The position numbers and the translations under genes are program-made. From the NCBI RefSeq assembly GCF_000429985.1, contig NZ_AUCX01000009.1, positions 124,001-188,000 of the forward strand: DNA of 64,000 bases, written 5' to 3'. How positions within the stretch are numbered: position 1 is the stretch's first letter; the number at the start of each line of letters is the position of its first letter. Shown here one piece after another: positions 18,335-26,779 of the stretch. The stretch is from Maridesulfovibrio bastinii DSM 16055. Its GTDB lineage: Bacteria; Desulfobacterota; Desulfovibrionia; Desulfovibrionales; Desulfovibrionaceae. The notes beneath the pieces were generated by a model, which saw only the letters and a program-made list of their open reading frames with translations, had not been told where the DNA came from and made no database searches.

Positions 18335-19711
18335 CTAATTGACTAGAAGTATTTGTATGTCACATACATTGGTATTGGTCGGACCTGTTTTATGCAATCC
18401 GTCAATTTCAGCAAAGAAATTGTAGGCGTCATTATTTTTTAGATAGGAGGCAATGGATAATCCTGCTGCGCGTGATTTTTCCAGCAAAGTCGCATCCGCA
18501 AAAGCTCCTGCGGCGTCGGTCGGGCCGTCATTACCGTCTGTAGATGCTGCAAGCAGATGAATTCCTGATCCGTTTTTCTCATCCTGTCCAAGGCGTTTAA
18601 GGAAGTTCAGAGCCATCTCCTGATTTCTGCCTCCCTTGCCGTGGCCTTTCACATGCACAACGGTTTCTCCACCGATGATGATACAGGCTGGTTTCTTAGC
18701 GACCATCTCCCAGTCTCGCTGATCCTGCGCAACAGCCCAGAGCAGATCTGCCGCAAAATGGGCTTCACCTGTAAGTCTGGAAGTGAGGAGCCGCACATCG
18801 TAGCCCAGCTCTTCGGCCTTGTCTTTTGCTCCGAGCAGGGCAATACGGTTGGTGCCGATAAGCACGTTATCAGCGCGTTCAGCCTTGAACTCTTCCGCTT
18901 TAAGAGTCTCGGCAATATTGCCGTTGCTGCCAAGCTCTAAAACTTTGAGTACTTTTGCCGGCAATTGTTCCTGAATCTGATAGTTGCTTATAATCGAAAG
19001 CGCATCGCAATAGGTACTGCGGTCAAAGCTGGTCAGTCCTGAGGCAATAGTATCAAGATTATCACCAACAACATCAGACAGAATAAGGTTAAGGCTTCTT
19101 GCCGGTTTTATGCAGCGCAGCAGTTTCCCGCCTTTTAATTCAGAAAGATGTTTTCTTATACAGTTGATTTCCGAGATATCCGCCCCGCAGGCCAGCAGGG
19201 CTTTTGTAACTTTCTGTTTGTCTTTAAGTGATATTTCAATATTAGTGTCTCCGCAGTCAATTCTGACCGGGCAGGGCAGCAATGCGGATCCTCCGCCTGA
19301 AATCAGGTTGATCACCAGAGTCTCGGCATCGGCAGAGCAGGCCAGATCTTCAATCCTGCGTGCTGCTTCTACGCCGTTTTCATCAGGAACAGGATGTCCG
19401 GCCTCGATAGTTTCTATAGTGCTCAGGGGTTCAGTATGCCCGTATTTAACTGAGATAAGTCCGCAATCTATTCTGTCTCCCAGAATATCTTCAATAGCCT
19501 TTGCCATTTTGGCTGTTGCTTTCCCGGCTCCGATCACAAAAATTTTATTGAATTCCGTCAGATTGATTTCCAGAAATTCACCGGGAACCTGAACGCTCAG
19601 GATATTATCCTCAAGCTTCATGCAATTGGTTATGATTTTATAAGGATCAACCCGATCCAATGCTTCTGCGAAAATAGCGGAAAGATGTTTTTCTTCCGTT
19701 GTCATAGGCAC
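18335..19711 (-). CDS. Glycerate 2-kinase (DUF4147/MOFRL family)
   Basis: About 458 residues, phosphorylating D-glycerate. The N-terminal DUF4147 domain contains VIGAGKATAKMAKAIE, GHPVPDENG and LISGGGSALL (phosphate-binding). The C-terminal MOFRL domain contains GGRNQEMALNFL and AASTDGNDGPTDAAGAFAD. An AAGGAG ribosome binding site lies 8 bp before a GTG at 19711, preferred over an ATG at 19705 and over a GTG at 19720 that overlaps the AAGGAG. It lies just downstream of the FadR-type regulator on the same strand, suggesting a substrate-induced glycerate, glycolate or related catabolic unit. Confidence 0.9.
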   Translation of the reverse strand: MPMTTEEKHLSAIFAEALDRVDPYKIITNCMKLEDNILSVQVPGEFLEINLTEFNKIFVIGAGKATAKMAKAIEDILGDRIDCGLISVKYGHTEPLSTIETIEAGHPVPDENGVEAARRIEDLACSADAETLVINLISGGGSALLPCPVRIDCGDTNIEISLKDKQKVTKALLACGADISEINCIRKHLSELKGGKLLRCIKPARSLNLILSDVVGDNLDTIASGLTSFDRSTYCDALSIISNYQIQEQLPAKVLKVLELGSNGNIAETLKAEEFKAERADNVLIGTNRIALLGAKDKAEELGYDVRLLTSRLTGEAHFAADLLWAVAQDQRDWEMVAKKPACIIIGGETVVHVKGHGKGGRNQEMALNFLKRLGQDEKNGSGIHLLAASTDGNDGPTDAAGAFADATLLEKSRAAGLSIASYLKNNDAYNFFAEIDGLHKTGPTNTNVCDIQILLVN

Positions 19712-19775
19712 GTTTGTCACTCCTTGTAAGAAACAGCTTCAATGTGTGGCACTTCATCCCTCAGGGACAAAGTGA

Positions 19776-20471
19776 TTAAAGCCCGTGTTCTTCCAGATCG
19801 TCAAGAGCAAGTGACAAATGTTCACGCATTAATTTACTGGCGGTCTTTTCATCACCGTTTTCAATTGTTTTCAAAATCTCAGTATGCTCGCGAAGGCTTT
19901 TTTCAATGCGGTGGGGGACCTTGAGAGAAGCTTTCCAGCCTTCAATCATTGTGCGGTGCAGGGTGTCCATAATGGATGTGAGAACTTTGTTGCCTGTGGC
20001 TTTCCCTATAAGACGGTGAAACTCGGCGTCACTCAGAATAGCCCGTGTCAGATCATTCTGTTCTGCCGCTGTCCTGAATTCTTCAAGATTTTTTTTCAGG
20101 GCTTCAATTGTTTCCGGAGTGATGCGTGAGGCGGCAAATCCGGCTGCGCTTGGTTCAAGCAGATAGCGGACTTCAAAAAAATGGTGGATAGCTTCTTTAT
20201 TATCCATGAGCCAGGGAGAGAGCGGGCTTAAAATATCTCCCTCAATGCTTTTCACAAAGGCGCCGATACCGGGCTTTGTTTCAATATATCCTTTAATTTC
20301 CAAAATTCTGAGAGCTTCTCTGACTGAACCCCGTCCAACCTGAAGTTCTTTCATCAGCTTTCTTTCAGAAGGGAGGTTTTCTCCTTCCTTGAAAGTTCCG
20401 CCACGGATTAACTCTTCAAGCTGGATAGCAGCTGTTTCGGATATTCTGGCCTTTTTTATGGGGGTCAACAT
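19776..20471 (-). CDS. FadR/LldR-type GntR-family transcriptional regulator
   Basis: 231 residues. N-terminal GntR winged helix with LPSERKLMKELQVGRGSVREALRIL at about residues 33-57, then a helical FCD ligand-binding domain with the RYLLEPSAAGFAA helix, SDAEFHRLIGKATGN and a C-terminal EHTEIL helix; the Asp and His residues fit the metal site of FCD regulators of 2-hydroxyacid metabolism. The likely targets are itself and the downstream glycerate kinase. A perfect GntR-type palindrome lies upstream at 20661-20675. The start has AGAGG before it. Confidence 0.88.
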   Translation of the reverse strand: MLTPIKKARISETAAIQLEELIRGGTFKEGENLPSERKLMKELQVGRGSVREALRILEIKGYIETKPGIGAFVKSIEGDILSPLSPWLMDNKEAIHHFFEVRYLLEPSAAGFAASRITPETIEALKKNLEEFRTAAEQNDLTRAILSDAEFHRLIGKATGNKVLTSIMDTLHRTMIEGWKASLKVPHRIEKSLREHTEILKTIENGDEKTASKLMREHLSLALDDLEEHGL

Positions 20472-20570
20472 TGTTTGAAGCCTCTGAATCAGAATTGGAA
20501 AGAAAAATGCCTAAAGTTTGAAGCTTTGATTGCAGGATTTATGGATGGAAGCAAGTAAAAAAAAGATGAC

Positions 20571-20632
20571 TTCAGGCGAACCGCGGCGGCTCCGTTTGCC
20601 CGAAGATCTTGCCGGAAACTTCAGGCAAACGG
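20571..20632 (-). other. Possible mutually exclusive hairpins in the regulator leader
   Basis: Stem CCGTTTGCCCGAAG (20592-20605) pairs with CTTCAGGCAAACGG (20619-20632) with one mismatch and a 13-nt loop. A near-copy of the right arm, CTTCAGGCGAACCG, lies on the other side of the left arm (about 20571-20584) and could pair with it imperfectly. The block sits between the operator and the FadR-type gene, in what should be its 5' leader. There is no T run, so it is not a simple terminator. Confidence 0.45.
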
Positions 20633-20660
20633 AATTTATGGACCAGTTAGCCGCCTGTCG

Positions 20661-20675
20661 ACTGGTCATACCAGT
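20661..20675. promoter_or_regulatory. FadR/GntR-type operator palindrome
   Basis: ACTGGTCATACCAGT is a perfect inverted repeat with a 3-nt spacer. Its core TGGTnnnACCA is the known recognition pattern of the FadR/PdhR/LldR branch. It lies about 190 bp upstream of the FadR-type gene. Half-site-like sequences occur nearby (GACCAG about 20640, ACCAGT about 20762). Confidence 0.7.
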
Positions 20676-20882
20676 ATAATTACCTGATTCTCTAGTCAAG
20701 TACGAAAGAGCCTCCGGCACGGCTGTTTGCAGGTTTTTTGGCAGAGTAATTAAATTATTCACCAGTATAACTAATAGTTATGTAATGAAAAATGTTATTA
20801 GAATGCTTGGCTAATTAAAAAATATATTGTAATATAAAAAGTGGTTGGGTGTTCACTAATTGATTAAGATGAGGGAAAAAAG

Positions 20883-22829
20883 ATGGGTTGGAAGGATTTG
20901 AATCTCGGCTGTAAGTTCTCAGTCGGCTTTGGCTCTGTTGTTTTACTGCTGGTACTGCTTTCTGTCTGGGCGGTTTATGGAATAAGCCGCATTGTTCAGG
21001 ATGCCGGAGAAGTTATCGACGGTAATAAATTAAAGGCAGAATTTACTCAGAAAATTGTGGATCACATGAACTGGTCTGAAAAATTGAATACGCTGCTTAC
21101 AGACAGCAATATTAATTCAATAGATCTTCAAACTGATCCGCATAAGTGTGCTTTCGGAAAATGGCTATATAGTGAGGATAGAAAGAAGGCCGAAGAACTG
21201 GTCCCTGAAATTGCTCCAGGTCTTGCCAGAATAGAAGCCGTGCATGGCAGGCTCCATAATTCGGCCAAAGAAATTCTCGGAAAATATAAAGCTGTTGACC
21301 CTGATCTTGGCAGTTTTCTTCGGGAGAAAGAGCTTGATCACCTAAAATGGATGGAGACTATCATGTCTTCGCTGTTAAGCGGTGATGAGTCAGTCAGAGT
21401 GCAGGATAATCCCAAGCTCTGTAGTTTCGGAAAATGGCTTTACTCTGCGGAAACCAGAAAAACCATGGAGAAGGACACTGAATTTGCAGAGCATGTCCGA
21501 GGGATTCTGCAACCGCATAGCCGTCTGCATGAGTCCGTAAAAACCATCAACGCAATGCTTGCTGCCGGCAATAAAGATCTGGCCGAAAAATATTTCAGCA
21601 ATGAAACACAGAAGTATGCTGCTGAGGTACTGGAAGAGATTGATCAGCTTATAGCCTGGCATGATCTGAAAATGAAATCATTGCGCAGTGCCATTAAAAT
21701 TTATTCCACCGTTACTGTACCGGCGTTGAATCAGGTTAAGTCAGCCCTTGCTGATATCAGGCGCTCTGTTTCAGAAAATATAATGACAGACGAAGCAATG
21801 CTTGAGCAGGCCAGAAAAACACGGGAGGTTATTCTGTATGTCAGCATCGCCGCCGTTGTCATAGGTATTTTGATGGCTTTTATTATTGCGCGGGGAATTC
21901 TTGTTCCCTTGAGGATTGGTCTCGATTTTGTCCATAAGGTGAGTGGAGGAGACCTCACGAGCACAGTAAATCTTGACCGTAAAGATGAGCTTGGCCGCCT
22001 TGCCGGGGGAATGCAGGATATGGTTGAGCGCCTCCGTGGAGTTGTGGGTGACGTAAATTCTGCGGGCGAGAATGTCGCCTCAGGCAGTCAGGAGCTCTCA
22101 GCTTCCTCTGAGACGCTTTCACAGGGTGCAACTGAACAGGCGGCTTCAATTGAAGAGATTTCATCGTCTATGGAGCAAATGGTCGCCAATGTCAGTCAGA
22201 GTGCTGAAAATGCGATGGAGACGGAAAAAATTGCTGAGGTCTGTCGCAATTCCGCTCAGAAAAGTGGAACTGCGGTTGCGGAAACCGTCGTGGCGATGAA
22301 AAGTATTGCTGAGAAAATATCTATTATCGAAGAGATTGCCCGGCAGACAAATCTTCTTGCCCTTAATGCGGCTATTGAAGCGGCACGGGCCGGGGAGCAC
22401 GGTAAAGGGTTCGCAGTTGTAGCGGCAGAAGTACGCAAGCTGGCTGAACGCAGCGGCATCGCAGCAGGGGAGATAAGTGAGCTTTCATCTTCATCTGTTA
22501 AAGTGGCGGAGCAGGCCGGAACAATGATAAATGAATTGCTGCCTGAAATAATCAGAACATCTGAGCTGGTTCAGGAGATATCCGCAGCAGGTCAGGAGCA
22601 GAACTCAGGGCTTGGTCAGATAAACCGTGCTATTCAGGATCTGGATAAAACTATTCAGCATAACGCTTCAGCGGCTGAAGAAATGGCCTCAACCTCCGAG
22701 GAGCTTTCCGGGCAGGCAATGCAGCTTCAACAGGTCATGTCGTTTTTTACTCTTGATGAGACCGGGGGGAGCTACATGCTTCCAGCAGGAGATTCCTATG
22801 AGAAGGGCTGCGAGTTCGAACGATACTGA
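20883..22829 (+). CDS. Methyl-accepting chemotaxis protein with two tandem CZB-like domains
   Basis: 648 residues. Membrane helix about 12-32, a large extracytoplasmic region, a second helix about 315-340, HAMP about 340-392, then the signalling domain with hairpin-tip motif [20 protein letters not shown] at about residue 482. The sensory region has two repeats of a zinc-binding chemoreceptor (CZB) pattern: [17 protein letters not shown] and HGRLH, then [15 protein letters not shown] and HSRLH. These would bind zinc and sense metal or redox-linked signals. GAGGGAA precedes the ATG. A monocistronic unit with its own terminator. Confidence 0.93.
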   Translation: MGWKDLNLGCKFSVGFGSVVLLLVLLSVWAVYGISRIVQDAGEVIDGNKLKAEFTQKIVDHMNWSEKLNTLLTDSNINSIDLQTDPHKCAFGKWLYSEDRKKAEELVPEIAPGLARIEAVHGRLHNSAKEILGKYKAVDPDLGSFLREKELDHLKWMETIMSSLLSGDESVRVQDNPKLCSFGKWLYSAETRKTMEKDTEFAEHVRGILQPHSRLHESVKTINAMLAAGNKDLAEKYFSNETQKYAAEVLEEIDQLIAWHDLKMKSLRSAIKIYSTVTVPALNQVKSALADIRRSVSENIMTDEAMLEQARKTREVILYVSIAAVVIGILMAFIIARGILVPLRIGLDFVHKVSGGDLTSTVNLDRKDELGRLAGGMQDMVERLRGVVGDVNSAGENVASGSQELSASSETLSQGATEQAASIEEISSSMEQMVANVSQSAENAMETEKIAEVCRNSAQKSGTAVAETVVAMKSIAEKISIIEEIARQTNLLALNAAIEAARAGEHGKGFAVVAAEVRKLAERSGIAAGEISELSSSSVKVAEQAGTMINELLPEIIRTSELVQEISAAGQEQNSGLGQINRAIQDLDKTIQHNASAAEEMASTSEELSGQAMQLQQVMSFFTLDETGGSYMLPAGDSYEKGCEFERY

Positions 22830-22854
22830 GTCTTGTATTTTGTGAAGTCTTTAG

Positions 22855-22895
22855 AGCCTGCACTGAATATTTTAAATTCAGCGCAGGCTTTTTTA
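22855..22895 (+). terminator. Rho-independent terminator of the chemoreceptor gene
   Basis: Arms AGCCTGC-CTGAAT and ATTCAG-GCAGGCT with one opposed mismatch, followed by TTTTTT. Confidence 0.92.
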
Positions 22896-22907
22896 GTCAC
22901 TGGAAAT

Positions 22908-22940
22908 GAAAAAGCCTCGATATCTTTCGATATCGAGGCT
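22908..22940 (-). terminator. Rho-independent terminator of tRNA-Lys
   Basis: Perfect 12-bp stem AGCCTCGATATC/GATATCGAGGCT with a 4-nt loop. On the minus strand it is followed by TTTTT. It lies 20 bp past the 3' end of the tRNA. Confidence 0.9.
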
Positions 22941-22959
22941 GTGCTTTTCGGTTGCTTGA

Positions 22960-23035
22960 TGGTGGGCCGTGTTGGGTTCGAACCAGCGACTCTCTGCTTA
23001 AAAGGCAGATACTCTACCGACTGAGTTAACGGCCC
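22960..23035 (-). tRNA. tRNA-Lys (anticodon UUU)
   Basis: 76 nt on the minus strand. The acceptor stem GGGCCGT/ACGGCCC is perfect, the CCA end is encoded, and the T arm carries GGTTCGAACC. The anticodon stem TCTGC/GCAGA closes the loop CTTTTAA, giving anticodon TTT. A promoter lies upstream and a terminator downstream, so it is a single-gene unit. Confidence 0.97.
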
Positions 23036-23056
23036 TCCCGCGCTCAAGTGGAGAAC

Positions 23057-23085
23057 TGTTTATCGAGCACAGCCGATACTGTCAA
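23057..23085 (-). promoter_or_regulatory. Candidate sigma-70 promoter for tRNA-Lys
   Basis: Minus strand: TTGACA (23080-23085), 17-bp spacer, TAAACA (23057-23062). The sequence between it and the tRNA is G+C-rich, as at stable-RNA promoters. The -10 element is weak. Confidence 0.5.
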
Positions 23086-23231
23086 GCGAAAAAATAAAAA
23101 AAGTTACTTTTTTTTAAAAAAACGGGAAAAAAGTGATTTTAATTATTCAATACATAATTCCAGCCTGTTTGGGCCAAAGAGTGCTTTATGTATTTAATAT
23201 ATTGATTTAATTGTATTTTTGTTATTGTATG

Positions 23232-23260
23232 TTGACAAATTCAATTTGCTTAATTATAAA
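23232..23260 (+). promoter_or_regulatory. Near-consensus sigma-70 promoter for the PaaK-like gene
   Basis: TTGACA (23232-23237), spacer of exactly 17 bp, TATAAA (23255-23260), about 60 bp before the start codon. A-tracts at 23085-23130 lie upstream. Confidence 0.78.
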
Positions 23261-23323
23261 TGCAAGAATGTGTGAATAGCGTTTTAATTTCACGCAGTAA
23301 ATTTTTCTGGAGGAACCTTATAA

Positions 23324-24589
23324 ATGACCCGTAAAGACCGCACAGAAGGCATATATAGCCGGCGCGAGGTTTTGGATGAAGGTGAAAGGCGTCAATACTG
23401 CACTTTGCAGCTGAAAGAACTTCTTTCCTATGCCTACCGCTACTCCGAAGATGTGAAAAAGCGTTTTGACCGGGCGCAATTTCAGGTCGACAAATTTAAA
23501 GATCTTTCCGATCTGAAACATATACCCATTCTTAAGAAGAAAGAGCTTATCTTTTTGCAGTCCATGGGACCGAGACTTGGTGGTCTCCTTACCAAAGACC
23601 TTGGCGAGCTTCGTCGTATTTTTCTCTCTCCCGGACCTATTTTTGATCCTGAAGACCGCAGTGAAGATTACTGGGGATGGACTGAAGGCTTTTATGCTGC
23701 CGGTTTCCGCTCCGGTGATGTTTCACAGATCACTTTTAACTACCATCTTGCACCTGCCGGCCTTATGTTTGAAGAGCCGCTGAGAAATCTGAACTGTGCT
23801 GTTATTCCTGCCGGACCCGGAAGCACCAACAGCCAGATTGAGATCATGCAGAAACTCAGGGTTACAGGATATGTTGGAACTCCAAGCTATCTCAGCCATC
23901 TGGCTCAGAAAGCTGAAGAGAGCGGCCTTAACCTGCGTAAAGATCTTTTCCTTGAAGTAGCTTTTGTTACCGGGGAAAAATTTTCTGAAAAGCTGCGTTC
24001 CAGCCTTGAAAAGAAATTTGATCTTATTATGCGTCAGGGCTACGGCACTGCTGATGTAGGCTGCATCGGTTACGAATGTTTCCATAAAACAGGCCTGCAC
24101 ATCACCAACCGCGCATATGTTGAGATCTGCCATCCCGATACCGGAATTCCGTTGAAAGACGGTGAAGTCGGTGAAATTGTAATCACCGCCTTCAATAAAA
24201 CATATCCGCTTATCAGGCTTGCTACAGGCGATCTCGGATATATAGACCGCACTCCGTGTGCCTGCGGACGTACAACCCCAAGACTTGGAAATATTGTCGG
24301 CCGTGTTGATACAACTGCACGCATCAAGGGAATGTTCGTTTACCCCCATCAGGTTGAGCAGGTTATGGCTCACTTTGAAGAAGTCAAACGCTGGCAGATT
24401 GAAGTTACCAACCCCGGCGGAATTGATGAAATGACCCTCAATATTGAGGTTTCAGATTTCTCCAGAGAAGAAGAGCTGCTGCATACATTCCGTGAAAAAA
24501 TCAAACTTCGTCCCATGCTCAAGGTTCTGACTCCAGGATCACTTCCCCCGCAGATCAGACCTATTGAGGACAAGAGAACCTGGGATTAA
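23324..24589 (+). CDS. PaaK-like AMP-binding protein (phenylacetate-CoA ligase family) with degenerate P-loop
   Basis: 421 residues, aligning along its length with phenylacetate-CoA ligases: VGTPSYLSHL, the QGYGTADVGCIGYEC adenylate-binding stretch, VEICHPDTG, RLATGDLGYID, ACGRTTPRL and a C-terminal domain starting GRVDTTARIKGMFVYP. The usual Ser/Thr/Gly-rich P-loop (SSGTTGKP in PaaK) is replaced near residue 105 by LSPGPIFDPEDR, so ordinary ATP handling is doubtful. Substrate unknown; phenylacetate should not be assumed. AGGAAC precedes the ATG, with a strong promoter upstream. It is followed directly by the ChaN-like gene. Confidence 0.82.
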   Translation: MTRKDRTEGIYSRREVLDEGERRQYCTLQLKELLSYAYRYSEDVKKRFDRAQFQVDKFKDLSDLKHIPILKKKELIFLQSMGPRLGGLLTKDLGELRRIFLSPGPIFDPEDRSEDYWGWTEGFYAAGFRSGDVSQITFNYHLAPAGLMFEEPLRNLNCAVIPAGPGSTNSQIEIMQKLRVTGYVGTPSYLSHLAQKAEESGLNLRKDLFLEVAFVTGEKFSEKLRSSLEKKFDLIMRQGYGTADVGCIGYECFHKTGLHITNRAYVEICHPDTGIPLKDGEVGEIVITAFNKTYPLIRLATGDLGYIDRTPCACGRTTPRLGNIVGRVDTTARIKGMFVYPHQVEQVMAHFEEVKRWQIEVTNPGGIDEMTLNIEVSDFSREEELLHTFREKIKLRPMLKVLTPGSLPPQIRPIEDKRTWD

Positions 24590-24602
24590 TCCGGGATCAC
24601 TG

Positions 24603-25790
24603 ATGCATCATAAAAAAAATCTAAATCGTGCGGGGAGCTTTGCAGCTCTCTGCGCGATTTTTTTTCTGGTTCTGGCCGCCGGATGTGCAAAAAAGCCTGT
24701 ACCGGCAATGGATGTTTCATTTTTGCCGTGTTCAGGGGATTTTGTAAGCTCTTCGGGCGACAGATTAAGTCCGGATCAGGTTGTAGCTCTGGCTGAAAAG
24801 GCAGATTATCTGCTGATCGGCGAAGGGCATAAAATGTCCTGTGATCATAAAATTCAAGCAGAGATGGTAGACCGTCTTTCACGAAACGGGCGCCGGGTTT
24901 CAATAGGACTTGAAATGGTGGATACAACCTTTCAGGATACTTTGAACCGCTATAATCTGGGCCAGATTCCGCTTGATAAAATAGCCGCTGCATTGAAGTG
25001 GGATAAAAACTGGGGATATGATTTTTCCCTGTTTGAACCTGTTTTCAGACTGGCTGAAGAAAGGCACCTGACACTTGGAGCATTGAATTTTCCCTTTTCC
25101 TTTGTTCGTAAAATTCGCGAGAAAGGGCTGGATGGTCTGAGTCCTGAAGAAAGGGCCATGCTGCCGGAAAAAGTTCAAATGTCCTCCAAAGAACAGCAGC
25201 AGGCTTTGCTTGGTATTATCGCCATGCACGAAAATCGTGATGCGGATAACCTTGAGCAGGTTCACCAGTTTATTCTGATTCAGTCATTATGGGATACTGC
25301 CATGGCTGAGAAGGCGGTTGAGCTTCGCCGTCAGGCCGGAACCCCGGTAATTATTCTTGCCGGTGACGGGCATGTTGAAAACGGCTGGGGAATCTCAAAA
25401 CGGATCAAAACATTTGATCCGCAAGCCAGAATTATGCTTCTGGTGCCGTGGCGCGGTGACAAATTTTATTCTAAAGCCGGTGACGCTTTCTTTTATTGTC
25501 CTCCTGCCTACAAAAGCCGACTCGGTATGAAGGTTGAGATGCGTTTCGGCAAAGCCGTTGTCACCAAAGTAGATAGAGGTTCCAGAGCTGATCTTGCCGG
25601 GATGAGACCGGGAGATGTTATTTGTGAAGTTCAGTCTGTACCCATGGTTTCCATGCGTTCCATGCACCTTGGAGGCATGAAGGCCCATAAGGAAAACAAG
25701 CCGCTTGTTTTTAAAGTTGAACGCGGTGATGATACATTTGATATTAATGTCGGAAAATTAGGTCATCCGGGTTCATCCGCTGACAAATAG
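24603..25790 (+). CDS. ChaN-family lipoprotein with C-terminal PDZ domain
   Basis: About 395 residues. Lipoprotein signal with lipobox LAAGC near residue 28 (start ATG 24603). Residues 60-290 match the ChaN/DUF399 haem-binding-like fold: [34 protein letters not shown] and [13 protein letters not shown]. Residues about 300-395 look like a PDZ domain ([21 protein letters not shown]). ChaN binds haem in Campylobacter; binding here is inference. The open frame reaches back into the PaaK-like gene, but the internal ATG gives the correct signal peptide. Followed 11 bp later by mutM. Confidence 0.85.
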   Translation: MHHKKNLNRAGSFAALCAIFFLVLAAGCAKKPVPAMDVSFLPCSGDFVSSSGDRLSPDQVVALAEKADYLLIGEGHKMSCDHKIQAEMVDRLSRNGRRVSIGLEMVDTTFQDTLNRYNLGQIPLDKIAAALKWDKNWGYDFSLFEPVFRLAEERHLTLGALNFPFSFVRKIREKGLDGLSPEERAMLPEKVQMSSKEQQQALLGIIAMHENRDADNLEQVHQFILIQSLWDTAMAEKAVELRRQAGTPVIILAGDGHVENGWGISKRIKTFDPQARIMLLVPWRGDKFYSKAGDAFFYCPPAYKSRLGMKVEMRFGKAVVTKVDRGSRADLAGMRPGDVICEVQSVPMVSMRSMHLGGMKAHKENKPLVFKVERGDDTFDINVGKLGHPGSSADK

Positions 25791-25801
25791 AGATTTATAA
25801 A

Positions 25802-26626
25802 ATGCCAGAATTACCTGAAGTTGAAGTTATTTCCAGAGGTCTTGCAAAATTTCTGGAAAATAAAACCATTGAATCTGTTAAAATCTACAACCATGGCTCA
25901 ATTAAAATGCCGTGGCATGTTTTTGCTTCCCGCGTAGCCGGCAAACCTATTAAAAGAGTCAGACGCAGGGCAAAGTTGCTGATTATGGACCTTGGCGATG
26001 ATCTGCATCTGATTTTCCACCTCAAAATGACCGGAAGAGTCATCACCCATGAAACCATGGTTGATCCGCAAAAGCATACAAGGCTTATCTTCGGTCTTAC
26101 AGACGGCGGATGCATCGAATTTCACGACACCCGCAAGTTCGGAGAAGTTAGAGTCCTTATGGATGAAGAGCTTGAGGATTGGGATTTTTACCGCAACCTC
26201 GGCCCCGAACCGCTTGAAACAGATCCGGAAGAGCTTGCCGCGATTGTTGCGGGCAAAAAGGCACGTATTAAATCCTTACTGCTCAACCAGTCCGTTGTTG
26301 CCGGGATAGGCAACATTTATGCTGATGAGAGCCTTTTCCGTTCTGGAATACATCCGACAGCCAAACCCTGTGATCTTTCAAAAGAGAGTCTGGTCAAACT
26401 CTTTGTAGAGTTACAGAAGGTTTTGAAGCAGTCCATCCGTGAAAACGGCAGTTCCATCAGGGATTATGTTGATTCCGGCGGTGATGCCGGAAGTTTTCAG
26501 AACAGTTTTCAAGTCTACGGCAAAAAGGGCGAACTCTGCCCCTGTTGCGGTGAGCACTTTGATTGTTCCACTGTTGCCGGTAGGACTTCAACTTACTGCA
26601 ACAAGTGTCAGAAGCTGCACGATTAA
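25802..26626 (+). CDS. mutM: Formamidopyrimidine-DNA glycosylase MutM (Fpg)
   Basis: Removes oxidised purines such as 8-oxoguanine and cleaves the abasic site. 274 residues. The N terminus is [13 protein letters not shown] with catalytic Pro and Glu; [20 protein letters not shown] and the helix-two-turn-helix segment [15 protein letters not shown] follow. The C-terminal zinc finger is [10 protein letters not shown] plus YCNKCQ, complete. Spaced 11 bp from the ChaN-like gene. Confidence 0.96.
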   Translation: MPELPEVEVISRGLAKFLENKTIESVKIYNHGSIKMPWHVFASRVAGKPIKRVRRRAKLLIMDLGDDLHLIFHLKMTGRVITHETMVDPQKHTRLIFGLTDGGCIEFHDTRKFGEVRVLMDEELEDWDFYRNLGPEPLETDPEELAAIVAGKKARIKSLLLNQSVVAGIGNIYADESLFRSGIHPTAKPCDLSKESLVKLFVELQKVLKQSIRENGSSIRDYVDSGGDAGSFQNSFQVYGKKGELCPCCGEHFDCSTVAGRTSTYCNKCQKLHD

Positions 26627-26779
26627 CAGCCGCTGTTGAAAACCGGATATGCACCGGACTTTGCAGTTGATTGAAATTTGCTGCTGATTCGTTAAGGCTT
26701 AGGCTTTGCGCATGTTTTAATAATTTGACCTTCTGATTTTGCTTTAATGGAAAATTCAGGCCGCCGGAGGCTGCGGGAA

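Noticed and set aside
20715-20732. Sigma-54-like sequence GGCAC...TTGC upstream of the chemoreceptor
   Set aside because: Spacing between the GG and GC elements is 11 rather than 10 bases, which is usually inactivating, and no enhancer-binding protein gene is adjacent.
20511-20762. 83-residue minus-strand open frame upstream of the FadR-type gene
   Set aside because: Covers the operator and hairpin region; no motif, and composition unlike a protein.
22796-23047. 83-residue minus-strand open frame over tRNA-Lys
   Set aside because: Encoded by the tRNA and its terminator; a well-known type of false gene.
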